DNA from: Bifidobacterium breve
Lineage (GTDB): Bacteria > Actinomycetota > Thermoleophilia > Solirubrobacterales > Solirubrobacteraceae
Length of the DNA: 64,000 bases
Assembly (NCBI GenBank): GCA_945878865.1
Contig: CAMCUD010000019.1
Span: forward strand, 25,994-89,993
Direction: 5' to 3'
Shown here one piece after another: positions 41,932 through 50,912 of this stretch; position 1 is the stretch's first letter; each line of letters begins with the position of its first letter. Both the position numbers and the translations under genes were made by a program. Below the pieces are notes generated by a model. It searched no databases, had not been told where the DNA came from, and worked only from the letters and a program-made list of their open reading frames with translations.

Positions 41932-44352
41932 ATGGAGGACCAGGTGCACCTCGATATCCCCCCGTGCGACATGGCCGCCGTGGCGCAGCTCGAGCGCGAG
42001 CTGGGCGTGGCCCACCCCGTGGCGCAGGTGCTCGTCCGGCGCGGGCTGAGCGAGCCGTCGAGCGCGCGCGCCTGGCTCGCGGCGGACGCCGCGCACGATC
42101 CCCGTGAGATCGCCGGGATGGACGAGGCGTGCGCGCTCATCCTCCGCCACGTGCGCGCAGGCTCGCGGATCGTGGTCCACGGTGACTACGACGTCGACGG
42201 CGTGTGCTCGACGGCGATCCTCGTCCGCGCGCTCCGTGCGCTCGGTGCTGACGTGCGGCCCGTCCTTCCGAGCCGCACCGAGGATGGCTACGGGCTCGCG
42301 CGCGCGACGGTCGACCGGCTCGCCGACCGCGGCACGGATCTGCTCATCACCGCGGACTGCGCGATCACGGCCGTCGACGAGGTCGCGGCCGCACGGGCGG
42401 CCGGCATCGACGTGCTCGTCACCGATCACCACCAGCCGCGCGCCGACGGCGTGCTGCCGGACGCGCCCATCGTCCACCCCGGGCTCGGCGGCTATCCGTG
42501 CCCGGAGCTCTGCGCCGCCGGGGTCGCGCACAAGGTGGTCGCCGCGCTCCTGCGCGCCGCCGGCCACGACGGCGACGTCGAGCGCGACCTCGATCTCGTC
42601 GCGCTCGCGACCATCGCCGACTGCGTCCCGCTGGTCGACGAGAACCGCCGGCTCGTGCGCGCCGGGCTGCGGCAGCTCGCGGCCACCGAGCGCCCCGGTC
42701 TGCGCGCGCTCATGCGCGTCGCGAAGGTCGAGCCGGGCCGAGTCGACGCGCGCAGCGTCGGATTTCGCCTCGCTCCGCGGCTCAACGCCGCGGGCCGGAT
42801 GTACCGCGCCGACGCCGCGCTCGAGCTCCTGCTCACCGACGACGCCGACCGCGCGGCCGCGGTCGCCGACGAGCTCGATCAGATCAACGCCGAGCGCCGG
42901 CACGCCGAGCAGCGGATCCTCTTCGAGGCAGAGGCGCAGGTGCGCGACCTCGGTGACCGCCGTGCGTACGTGCTGTGGGGCGAGGGCTGGCACCGCGGGG
43001 TCATCGGGATCGTCGCCTCGCGGATCGCCGAGCGCCATCACCGTCCGGTCGTCCTGGTCGCCGTGGATCCGGCGACGGGTGTGGGCACCGGGTCGGGGCG
43101 ATCGATCCCCGCCTTCGATCTTCTCGGCGGGCTCGAGGCCTGCCGCGCCCATCTCCGGCGTCACGGTGGGCATCGCGCGGCCGCCGGCTGCGAGGTCGAT
43201 GCCTCAGCACTTCCGGCGTTCCGCGCCGCCTTCGAGGCCCACGCGACGGGCGCGCTGACCGACGACGATCTCGTCGCGCGCGAGCGGGTGGACGCGATCG
43301 TCGCCGGCGACGAGCTCGGCACCGCACTCGCGGAGGACCTGGCGCAGCTCGAACCGCTCGGTATGGGCAACCCGGTCGTCCGCCTGCTCATCCCGGGCGC
43401 CCGGATCGGCGACGAGCGCCCGCTCGGCGAGGGCGGCAAGCACGTGCGCTGCACGGTGACGAGCGGCGGACATCGCGCGTCCGCGGTCGGCTTCGGCATG
43501 ACGTCCGTGCCCTGCGACGTCCCGGTTGACGTGATCGCCGAGCTCGAGCTGCACGCGTGGCGAGGCACCGTCGAACCCCGGCTGCTGCTCCGCCGCGCCG
43601 CGCCGCGCGCGGCCGGCGTGATCGAGATCGTGGGGGAGCCCGACCCGTGGACGGCCGCGCGCGCCCCGCTCCCTCCGGCCGTTGTCGTGTCGGATGCCGT
43701 GGACGACCCGATTCCGGGTGCGCGTGACCGGCGCGGCGGCGGGATCGCCGGGGTGGTCGGCGCGCTCGTGCACAGCGGGAAGCCGGTCGTCGTCCTCGCG
43801 GCCGACGCGCCCGCTCGCGCCCGGCATCTCGCGCGGCTGGTGGACGGCTGCGCGGTCTGCTCGTACGAGGCGCTGCTGGCCGATCCGGGCGCGGTCGGCG
43901 ACGCGACGCACGTCGTGGCGGTCGACCCTCCCGCGACGCCCGCGCAGCGCGTCGCACTGCACGCGCTGACGGTTCGACAGATGGTCCATCTTGCGTGGGG
44001 CGCGTCGGAGCTAACCTTTGCGCTACGTATCCATGAGCGTGAGTACGACCTTCGTGCCCCGCTCACCGCGCTGTACCGGGACCTGCGGGCCCTGGACGGC
44101 GCGGGGGGAGAGGAGCTCGAGGCGGCGCTGCGCGGCGATCCGCAGGCATCCCGGTCGGCATGGCAGACCGGGCGCGCCCTGCGGGTCCTCTCGGAGCTCG
44201 GCCTCGTCAGCCTCGACCCGGAGACACGGTCCGTAACGCTTCTGCCCGCCCAGCGCACTGAGCTGGAGCGATCGGCGGCCTACCGGGCCTACACCCAGCA
44301 ACTCGAGGACGGCCGGGCATTCCTGAGCAGCGAGACACCAGTGGCAGCGTGA
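41932..44352 (+). CDS. recJ: Single-stranded-DNA exonuclease RecJ with C-terminal extension
   Basis: An 806-residue protein. The DHH nuclease core has VVHGDYDVDGVCSTAIL (metal Asp residues), ITADCAIT and VTDHHQPR. The DHHA1 part has RRHGGHRAAAGCEVD, and an OB-like domain follows (HVRCTVTSGGHRASAVGFG). RecJ degrades single-stranded DNA 5' to 3' in recombination and repair. Residues from about 563 to the end form an extra region with hydrophobic beta-alpha strands (KPVVVLAADAPARARHLARL, THVVAVDPP) and a winged-helix-like tail, unlike E. coli RecJ. The stop overlaps relA by four bases. Confidence 0.93.
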   Translation: MEDQVHLDIPPCDMAAVAQLERELGVAHPVAQVLVRRGLSEPSSARAWLAADAAHDPREIAGMDEACALILRHVRAGSRIVVHGDYDVDGVCSTAILVRALRALGADVRPVLPSRTEDGYGLARATVDRLADRGTDLLITADCAITAVDEVAAARAAGIDVLVTDHHQPRADGVLPDAPIVHPGLGGYPCPELCAAGVAHKVVAALLRAAGHDGDVERDLDLVALATIADCVPLVDENRRLVRAGLRQLAATERPGLRALMRVAKVEPGRVDARSVGFRLAPRLNAAGRMYRADAALELLLTDDADRAAAVADELDQINAERRHAEQRILFEAEAQVRDLGDRRAYVLWGEGWHRGVIGIVASRIAERHHRPVVLVAVDPATGVGTGSGRSIPAFDLLGGLEACRAHLRRHGGHRAAAGCEVDASALPAFRAAFEAHATGALTDDDLVARERVDAIVAGDELGTALAEDLAQLEPLGMGNPVVRLLIPGARIGDERPLGEGGKHVRCTVTSGGHRASAVGFGMTSVPCDVPVDVIAELELHAWRGTVEPRLLLRRAAPRAAGVIEIVGEPDPWTAARAPLPPAVVVSDAVDDPIPGARDRRGGGIAGVVGALVHSGKPVVVLAADAPARARHLARLVDGCAVCSYEALLADPGAVGDATHVVAVDPPATPAQRVALHALTVRQMVHLAWGASELTFALRIHEREYDLRAPLTALYRDLRALDGAGGEELEAALRGDPQASRSAWQTGRALRVLSELGLVSLDPETRSVTLLPAQRTELERSAAYRAYTQQLEDGRAFLSSETPVAA

Positions 44353-46664
44353 CCGACGAGCCGGCGGCGACGCCGGCGGTCGAGCCGCGCGCGCAGGTCG
44401 ATCGGATCGTGCACCCCGAGCAGCACGACGGGGTGCGCCGCGCGGACCTCACGGACCGCGAGCAGGTCCTGCTCAGCGACCTGTTCGCGATCGTCGAGGA
44501 GCACGCCGCCGAATCGCTCGTGGCCATCGACCGCGCCCGGGTCGAGCAGGCGTTCGTCTTCGCCTGCGAGCACCACGCCGACCAGCGTCGCAAGAGCGGA
44601 GAGGACTTCATCACCCACCCGGTGGGTGTCGCGAAGATCTGCGCGGGCATGCGCCTGGACACCGAGACGCTGTGCGCGGCGCTGCTGCACGACACCGTCG
44701 AGGACACGACGGCATCCCTGCAGGAGGTCTCCGAGCAGTTCGGCGAGGAGATCGCCTCGCTCGTCGACGGCGTCACGAAGCTCACGGGCATCACGTTCCA
44801 GTCGCGCGACGAGGCGCAGGCCGAGAACTACCGCAAGATGATGGTCGCGATGGCCAGCGACGTGCGGGTCATCCTCATCAAGCTCGCTGATCGGCTGCAC
44901 AACATGCGCACGATCGGCGCGATGCCCAAGCAGAAGCAGATCGACAAGGCGAAGGAGACCTTGGAGATCTACGCGCCGATCGCGCACCGGCTCGGTATCC
45001 ACGCGATCAAGTGGGAGCTCGAGGACCTCGCGTTCGCGGCGCTGCACCCGCGCAAGTACCAGGAGATCAAGGGCCTGGTCAACCAGCAGCGCGAGGAGCG
45101 CGAGCAGTACGTCCAGAAGGCCGGCGAGTACCTCCAGCGCGAGCTGCAGGCACTGGGCATCGACGCGCAGATCTCAGGCCGCGCGAAGCACTTCTACTCC
45201 ATCTACTCGAAGATGACGAAGAAGGGCCGCGAGTTCAACGAGATCTACGACCTCACGGCCATGCGGGTCATCGTCAACTCGGTGAAGGACTGCTACGGGG
45301 CGGTCGGCGTCATCCACTCGCTGTGGAAGCCGCTGCCCGGGCGCTTCAAGGACTTCATCGCGATGCCCAAGTTCAACATGTACCAGTCGCTGCACACGAC
45401 GGTCATCGGGCCCGAGGGGCTGCCGCTGGAGATCCAGATCCGCACGCGCGAGATGCACGACATGGCCGAGTTCGGCGTCGCCGCGCACTGGATGTACAAG
45501 GCGGACCCGCGCAGCAACGGCGGGAGCGACGACGCCAAGACGAAGTGGCTGCGCAACGTCATGGACTGGCAGAAGGATCTCCAGGATCCGCGCGAGTTCA
45601 TGGAGACGCTGAAGGTCGACCTCTTCGACGAGGAGGTCTTCGTCTTCACACCCAAGGGCGAGGTCAAGTCGCTGGCCGCGGGCGCGACCCCGCTGGACTT
45701 CGCCTACGAGGTCCACACCGAGATCGGGCACCGGTGCGTCGGCGCGAAGGTCAACGGCAAGATCGTGCCGCTGCACTACGAGCTCAAGAGCGGCGACATC
45801 GTCGAGGTGCTCACGAGCAAGCGCGAGCGCGGGCCGTCGCGCGACTGGCTCTCGCTCGTCAAGACGACGCGGGCGCGCAACAAGATCAAGGCGTGGTTCA
45901 AGGCCGAGTCGCGTGAGGACACCGAGCACGCCGGGCGCGAGCTGCTGCAGGAGCACCTGCGCAAGGCCGGCCTGCCCGCGCAGAAGGTCGTCAGCTCGCC
46001 GCTCTTGGCCGACGTCATCCGCGAGATGGGCTTCAAGAAGGGCGAGGACTTCTACATCGCCCTGGGCGGCGCGAAGATCTCCCCGAAGGTCGTCGTCAAC
46101 AAGGTCCTGCAGCGGCTGAAGGCCGGCGAGGCCGCCGACGAGACGGACACCGCCGTCGAGCGCTTGGCCACGGGCCGCGACGACCGCCGCCGCCCGACGG
46201 CTGCATCCACGCAGATGGGCATCCGGGTGGAGGGCGTCGACGACGTCATGCTGCGCCTAGCCAAGTGCTGCCGCCCGGTGCCGGGCGATCCGATCGTCGG
46301 CTACATCAGCCTGGGCCGCGGCATCACGATCCACCGGGAGGACTGCACGAACGTCGAGGCGCTGCGCAAGGACCCGGACCGGTTCGTCAACGTCAGCTGG
46401 GAGGGCGACGCGACAACCGCGTTCAAGGTCGAGCTCGCCATCGACGGTTACGACCGCCACCGCCTCCTCGAGGACCTGTCGCGGACGTTCGCCGAGGCGG
46501 GGGTGAACATCATCGAGGCGCGCTGCCTGGTGCAGCACCCGATGGTGCACAACCGGTTTGTCGTCGAGGTCGCCGACACGCAGACGCTCAAGGGCGTCGT
46601 CACGCGCCTGCGCAACATCGACTCGGTGTTCGACGCCTACCGGGTCACCCCGGGCGCGGGCTGA
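44349..46664 (+). CDS. relA: Bifunctional (p)ppGpp synthetase/hydrolase RelA/SpoT
   Basis: A 771-residue long RSH enzyme of the stringent response. The HD hydrolase domain (about residues 70-220) has HHADQRRKSGEDFITHPV and LLHDTVEDT and looks intact. The synthetase domain (about 260-390) has GRAKHFYSIYSKM and YDLTAMRVIV. TGS (VFVFTPKGEVKSLAAGATPLDFAY), a conserved Cys motif (RLAKCCRPVPGD) and a C-terminal ACT domain follow. GTG 44349 overlaps recJ. The position after secDF matches the actinobacterial order, though apt is not present in between. Confidence 0.97.
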   Translation: MTDEPAATPAVEPRAQVDRIVHPEQHDGVRRADLTDREQVLLSDLFAIVEEHAAESLVAIDRARVEQAFVFACEHHADQRRKSGEDFITHPVGVAKICAGMRLDTETLCAALLHDTVEDTTASLQEVSEQFGEEIASLVDGVTKLTGITFQSRDEAQAENYRKMMVAMASDVRVILIKLADRLHNMRTIGAMPKQKQIDKAKETLEIYAPIAHRLGIHAIKWELEDLAFAALHPRKYQEIKGLVNQQREEREQYVQKAGEYLQRELQALGIDAQISGRAKHFYSIYSKMTKKGREFNEIYDLTAMRVIVNSVKDCYGAVGVIHSLWKPLPGRFKDFIAMPKFNMYQSLHTTVIGPEGLPLEIQIRTREMHDMAEFGVAAHWMYKADPRSNGGSDDAKTKWLRNVMDWQKDLQDPREFMETLKVDLFDEEVFVFTPKGEVKSLAAGATPLDFAYEVHTEIGHRCVGAKVNGKIVPLHYELKSGDIVEVLTSKRERGPSRDWLSLVKTTRARNKIKAWFKAESREDTEHAGRELLQEHLRKAGLPAQKVVSSPLLADVIREMGFKKGEDFYIALGGAKISPKVVVNKVLQRLKAGEAADETDTAVERLATGRDDRRRPTAASTQMGIRVEGVDDVMLRLAKCCRPVPGDPIVGYISLGRGITIHREDCTNVEALRKDPDRFVNVSWEGDATTAFKVELAIDGYDRHRLLEDLSRTFAEAGVNIIEARCLVQHPMVHNRFVVEVADTQTLKGVVTRLRNIDSVFDAYRVTPGAG

Positions 46665-47141
46665 TCAGCCGCCGCCGAGGATCCGGGCCTTCTGGGCCTC
46701 GAACTCCTCGGGGGTGAGCGCGCCCGCGTCGCGCAGCTTGACGAGGCGCTCGAGCGACGCGACGACATCGTCGACGTCGGCATCCCCGGCGGGAGGGGTG
46801 ATCGAGATGGGCGGTGGGGTCATGGCCGACGCGTCGATGCCCATCGAGCCGAGCATGCCGAGCATGTTCTGCTTGAAGCGCTCGGCATCGGCGGGGTCCA
46901 TCGGCTGGCCCATCTGGATCGTCGCGCCGTCGGGCAACGACCCGAGGTCGATGCCCTGGGCCTTGAGCATGTCCATGACGGCGTCGACCGCCTCGGGGTT
47001 GTTCGAGACGTCGACGGTGCGCGAGGTGACATGCACCTCCGCGGACGTCGCGGGCGGAGTGGGGGCCGTGTCGCCCAGGCCCGGGATGCCGAGGCCTTCG
47101 TCCTCGTCCTTGCCGCGTCCGAAGAGTCTGCCGAGTCCCAT
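46665..47141 (-). CDS. SHOCT-domain protein
   Basis: A 158-residue cytoplasmic protein. It has a short Gly/Lys-rich start (MGLGRLFGRGKDEDEG), a Val/Thr strand region, a Met/Asp-rich helical middle (AVMDMLKAQGIDLGSLPDG), and a C-terminal SHOCT motif (LERLVKLRDAGALTPEEFEAQK), the short helical module often found at protein ends. SHOCT modules mediate oligomerisation and give no enzymatic role. Its stop directly abuts the relA stop. An in-frame start 12 bases upstream is possible. Confidence 0.7.
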   Translation of the reverse strand: MGLGRLFGRGKDEDEGLGIPGLGDTAPTPPATSAEVHVTSRTVDVSNNPEAVDAVMDMLKAQGIDLGSLPDGATIQMGQPMDPADAERFKQNMLGMLGSMGIDASAMTPPPISITPPAGDADVDDVVASLERLVKLRDAGALTPEEFEAQKARILGGG

Positions 47142-47180
47142 GCGCCCAGCCAAGCACGAGGCCCGGCCGGGCGCAAGGGG

Positions 47181-48944
47181 TCACAGCGCCGCGCTCACCC
47201 GCGGATCCGTCGACGGCACGGGCGTCTCGTCGCCCACCCACGGATCCCCGCCGAAGTAGCGCCGGAAGATGACTTCCGAGGTGCGGGTGGCGAGCGCCTG
47301 CGTCGTCAGCGTGGGGTTCGGCCCACCGAGCGCGTTGGCCAGCGCGCTGTTGTCGGCGACGAACAGGCGCTTGACCGCACGGGCCTCGCACGTCTCATCG
47401 AGGACGGACGTCGCCGGGTCTCCGCCCATCCGCATCGACGATTGGGTGTGCAGGATGAGCGGGGCCCAGTCGATGCGGTAGATCTTCTTCGCCCCGGCGC
47501 CGCGCAGGATCTCCGCCGCGCGGTTGGCGAGGAAGTCCCGGCGGGCGACCGTCTTGGCTGTCCGCCGCGTGAAGTCGAGCTCGACCTTGGCGGCGCGGCC
47601 GTGCTCGTCGACGGGAAACAGCTGGGAGAGGGAGACGCGGTTGTCCGGCTCGACGTCGTCACCGGTGAGCACGAGGATGCTCAGCAGGTTGTCGGCGCCG
47701 TTCTCCATGGCTTGCATGAGCTCGGCGCCGGGGAGACGCCCGGTGGGGCCGTCCCACGCCCCACGCTTGCCGCGGCCGAGGTCGTAGACCCCGCGGATGC
47801 CGCTGCCGCTGAAGCTCATGCTGAACGACTGCAGCGCGGGAGGGAGGCCCACCTGCTCGAGGCCGCCGTAGCCCGGGTAATCGGCTCGCGCCGCAGAGGC
47901 GGCGCCCTTCGTCGCGCCCGTGTCCTCGTCGAACAGTCCGACGACCCAGTCGAGGTAGTGGTCGGTCAACCCGCGTCCCACCCAGTCGTTGGGGTTGGGT
48001 AGGCCGCTGTTGAGCCACAACCGCGGCGAATCGATGCAGCCGGCCGCCAGCACGACGACCTTGGCGTCCTCGCGGCGGACGTCTCGGTCGTCGTTGACGC
48101 GATACGTCACGCCGGTGGCGACCGTCTCGCCGCCCTGCGACGCCGTGTGGATCTCCGTGACGTACGCGTCGGTGACGAGCTCGGCGCGGCGGCCGCCAGG
48201 CGCCCACGCGTCGGCGGTGACCGCCATCGGCACGTAGCTGTTGTCGGTCGAGCGCTTGGCGAACTGATTGCGCGGCGCACCCGGCGGGTTCATGCAGCCC
48301 TGCGCGCAGTAGCCGCAGAACGTGCAGCCGGTGGCCTGCGGGTGCTGCAGCGCGCCGCCGTCTGATGTCCGCCCCGCCGTGCCGCCCGGCTGGAGGATCG
48401 CGTTCTCCTGCGGGCGAAAGGATGCCTCGGTGGTGTCCTTCCGGGTCTGGACCGGGAGGCCGACCGACTCGCAGCCGTCGAAGAAGACCCGCTCCTTCGT
48501 GCCCATCGCGGCCGTCTGGACCGGCAGGGTCGCTTCGGCCCACTGGTAGTACGGCACGAGCTCCTCGTAGGAGAACGGAAACGCGTGGGCCGTGTCGTAC
48601 AGCTCCTTGTCGGCGCCGTCGTAGCCGGCGAAGGCCCCGCGGTAGGCCCGCGGGCTGTTGCCGTAGTAGTGCAGCGTCGTGCCGCCGACCCCGGACGCCT
48701 GCCAGATGTAGGAGTTCCGTGGCTGCTCGCGGACCCACGGCGGGCGCTCGCGGTTCTTCGGCCCGATGCGGAAGAAGCCGTATGCCGGATTGAACGCGTC
48801 GTCCTCGAAGTGCGTCCACTGCTCGCGCGGCTGATCGTGCGGCGCGCCTCCCTCGAGCAGGAGGACGTCGAGCCCGCGCGCCGCGAGTTCCTTGGCCACG
48901 ACGGGCCCGCCGCCGCCGGCACCGATGATGATCACGTCGCGCAT
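47181..48944 (-). CDS. GMC-family FAD-dependent oxidoreductase with Cys cluster
   Basis: A 587-residue flavoprotein of the GMC (glucose-methanol-choline) group. The FAD loop is IIIGAGGGGPVVAKEL at residues 5-20. GVGGTTLHYYGNSPR and the C-terminal GGPNPTLTTQALATRTSEVIF are family motifs. The active-site His is probably in LILHTQSSMRMG. Residues about 205-215 read CTFCGYCAQGC, a CxxCxxCxxxC arrangement suggestive of an iron-sulfur site or a structural metal. ATG 48944 shares one base with the upstream stop. The upstream Tat-signal protein is probably its small subunit, carrying it out of the cell. The substrate is unknown (alcohol, sugar or sterol). Confidence 0.87.
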   Translation of the reverse strand: MRDVIIIGAGGGGPVVAKELAARGLDVLLLEGGAPHDQPREQWTHFEDDAFNPAYGFFRIGPKNRERPPWVREQPRNSYIWQASGVGGTTLHYYGNSPRAYRGAFAGYDGADKELYDTAHAFPFSYEELVPYYQWAEATLPVQTAAMGTKERVFFDGCESVGLPVQTRKDTTEASFRPQENAILQPGGTAGRTSDGGALQHPQATGCTFCGYCAQGCMNPPGAPRNQFAKRSTDNSYVPMAVTADAWAPGGRRAELVTDAYVTEIHTASQGGETVATGVTYRVNDDRDVRREDAKVVVLAAGCIDSPRLWLNSGLPNPNDWVGRGLTDHYLDWVVGLFDEDTGATKGAASAARADYPGYGGLEQVGLPPALQSFSMSFSGSGIRGVYDLGRGKRGAWDGPTGRLPGAELMQAMENGADNLLSILVLTGDDVEPDNRVSLSQLFPVDEHGRAAKVELDFTRRTAKTVARRDFLANRAAEILRGAGAKKIYRIDWAPLILHTQSSMRMGGDPATSVLDETCEARAVKRLFVADNSALANALGGPNPTLTTQALATRTSEVIFRRYFGGDPWVGDETPVPSTDPRVSAAL

Positions 48945-49852
48945 CAGGCCTCCACCGCCATGCGGTCCTGGTAGTAGCCGAGGAACTCCGGGTGGCCGTC
49001 GGGCGGGACTTGCGTGTTGGCGAGGTAGCCGCACTGATCCCAGCTGATCGGGCGGCCCTGCAGCTGCTTCGTGCGCCGGTCGTACTGCGACTGCTCGCTG
49101 TAGTGACCATCGGCCGACAGGGCGAGCATCGCCATGGCGAGGTACGTGATGAGGCCGTCGAGCGCGTCGACGAGCCAGCCGTCAAGCGCGCCGGAGCGCC
49201 GTACGAGCACGACGATCTTGGGGTTCGGGGATTCGAAGTCGCGGAACACCCTCGCCTTCTCGTTCCACGAGAGCTTCGCGAACGGTGCGACCCCGCCGGA
49301 GCGCCAGAGCACCGCGGGGACCTGGATCGTCGCGGTGACGTTGAGCAGCAGGGCCGTGACGATCGACGCGGGCAGCGTTTCGTCGTTCGTGAGCACGATC
49401 TCCAGCGCGCGGTCGAGCCGCTGCGCCTCGGCCAGCCCGAGGCTCCGCAGCTCGGGCGGGAGCGGCGCGGGCACGTCTCCGAGCACCCTGGTGCTCTGCA
49501 CAAGCGTCGGCACCCAGACGCGGTCGGGCACCGGCAGGTAGCCGTCGATGGTCTCCATGAGGAAGCGCCCGCAGCGTGTTGCGATCCCACCGGGGGCCGG
49601 CCGGCTGAGGTGCTGGCGGCGCGAGAAACGGTCGTCGCCGGGCAGGGAGAAGGCCGCGAGGGCATCGTGGGTCTCGGCGGCGAGGCTGCGCAGCTCCGGG
49701 CGCAGCCAGCGGACGAGCGCCTCGACGGCGTCGCCGGTCGGGTTGGCGTGCGCCGCGCTGAGCAGGCCGGGCGGCGCGCTCAGCGCGAGGCCGAGGACGC
49801 CCGCACGGGCCAGGAAGGTCCGGCGGTCCAGGACAGGTTGCGACACGGTCAT
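48944..49852 (-). CDS. Tat-exported partner subunit of the GMC oxidoreductase
   Basis: A 302-residue protein with a twin-arginine signal (LDRRTFLARAGVLGLALSAPPG) and a mostly helical mature part. No catalytic motif is evident. By layout it resembles subunit 3 of membrane gluconate dehydrogenases, which carries the Tat signal for a signal-less flavoprotein partner. ATG 49852 has GAGGGGA just upstream; an in-frame ATG 60 bases earlier has none. It is coupled to the oxidoreductase by a TGATG junction. Confidence 0.72.
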   Translation of the reverse strand: MTVSQPVLDRRTFLARAGVLGLALSAPPGLLSAAHANPTGDAVEALVRWLRPELRSLAAETHDALAAFSLPGDDRFSRRQHLSRPAPGGIATRCGRFLMETIDGYLPVPDRVWVPTLVQSTRVLGDVPAPLPPELRSLGLAEAQRLDRALEIVLTNDETLPASIVTALLLNVTATIQVPAVLWRSGGVAPFAKLSWNEKARVFRDFESPNPKIVVLVRRSGALDGWLVDALDGLITYLAMAMLALSADGHYSEQSQYDRRTKQLQGRPISWDQCGYLANTQVPPDGHPEFLGYYQDRMAVEA

Positions 49853-49934
49853 GCTCCCCTCAAGCGACGTGGTCGCGTGGCGCCGTACCCTTTTGGACAC
49901 CGCGTCAACCACGGCGTGGACCTGACGTCTCGGG

Positions 49935-50912
49935 TCAGCGCACGACGGGCAGACCGCCCGGGATCACCCGGAAGACCGCCTCGGCGACATCGCCGATGTA
50001 GTCGCCGTCGACCTCGAGCGGAATCGGGACCGCCGAACGCATGACGATCTGCGGCGACGGCGGGAGCTGCTCGATGTGCTTGTGGTCGACCATCTTCGCC
50101 CGCGGGGACAGGAGGCGGAACGCGATGGCCGGGACGTCGGCGGCGAACGCGCGGCGCAGCACGACGCCGGCGATCGTGCCGCTGTCCAGCGCGACGTTCT
50201 CGGCGACGTGCAGCGGATGGTTGCCGAAGTACGTGAACGGATCGCCGTTCTGGATGATCGCCGTCATGCCTTCGAGCTCGACGCCCTCGGCCTCGATGGT
50301 GAAGCGAGGCGGGCGCCAGAGGTAATCGCGGATCGCGACGTGGACGGCGCGGTACATGAAGAACCATGGGCCGTGGCGGTGCTTGAGGTGCGGGCGCGCG
50401 TCGACCTCCTTCACGACGGCGGCGTCCACGCCGACCCCGGCGGAGAAGGTGAAGTACCGGTCGTTGACCTGGGCGAGGTCGACGCGGTCGACCGTCCAGC
50501 GGTCGTTCAGCGCCAGCAGGTGCTCGGTGGCGTCGACGATGTCGCCGGGGATGCCGAGCATCTTGCAGAGCACGTTCGTCGCGCCGCCGGGAAGGCACGT
50601 CAGCGGAGTGTTCGAGCCGACGAGGCCGTTCGCGCACTCGTTGACGGTGCCGTCGCCCCCGAAGGCGACGACCGCGTCGTAGCCCTCGGCCGCCGCCTCG
50701 CGACACAGCTCCGTGGCGTGGTTGCGGCGCTGTGTGTCGACGGCCTGCACGTCGTACCGGCCGCCGAGCGCGTAGACGACGAGCTTCTTCAGCCGGTCCG
50801 AGACCGTCGTCGCGTACGGGTTCGTGATGACGAGCAGCCGCTTGCGCTCGGTCGGCGTGGTGAGCGCGAACTCCTCGCCGAGGCGCTCGAGCGGGTCAGC
50901 CTGCGACGACAT
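49935..50912 (-). CDS. Diacylglycerol-kinase-family lipid kinase
   Basis: A 325-residue cytoplasmic or peripheral membrane lipid kinase. RLLVITNPYATTVSD opens the fold, GGDGTVNECANG near residue 84 is the nucleotide and phosphate site, and PGGATNVLCKMLGIPGD is the next family motif. The FTFSAGVGVDAAVV stretch begins the C-terminal domain. It phosphorylates diacylglycerol, sphingoid bases or a related lipid. It follows corA directly, with the start codon adjoining the corA stop, so the two are one operon. Confidence 0.9.
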   Translation of the reverse strand: MSSQADPLERLGEEFALTTPTERKRLLVITNPYATTVSDRLKKLVVYALGGRYDVQAVDTQRRNHATELCREAAAEGYDAVVAFGGDGTVNECANGLVGSNTPLTCLPGGATNVLCKMLGIPGDIVDATEHLLALNDRWTVDRVDLAQVNDRYFTFSAGVGVDAAVVKEVDARPHLKHRHGPWFFMYRAVHVAIRDYLWRPPRFTIEAEGVELEGMTAIIQNGDPFTYFGNHPLHVAENVALDSGTIAGVVLRRAFAADVPAIAFRLLSPRAKMVDHKHIEQLPPSPQIVMRSAVPIPLEVDGDYIGDVAEAVFRVIPGGLPVVR

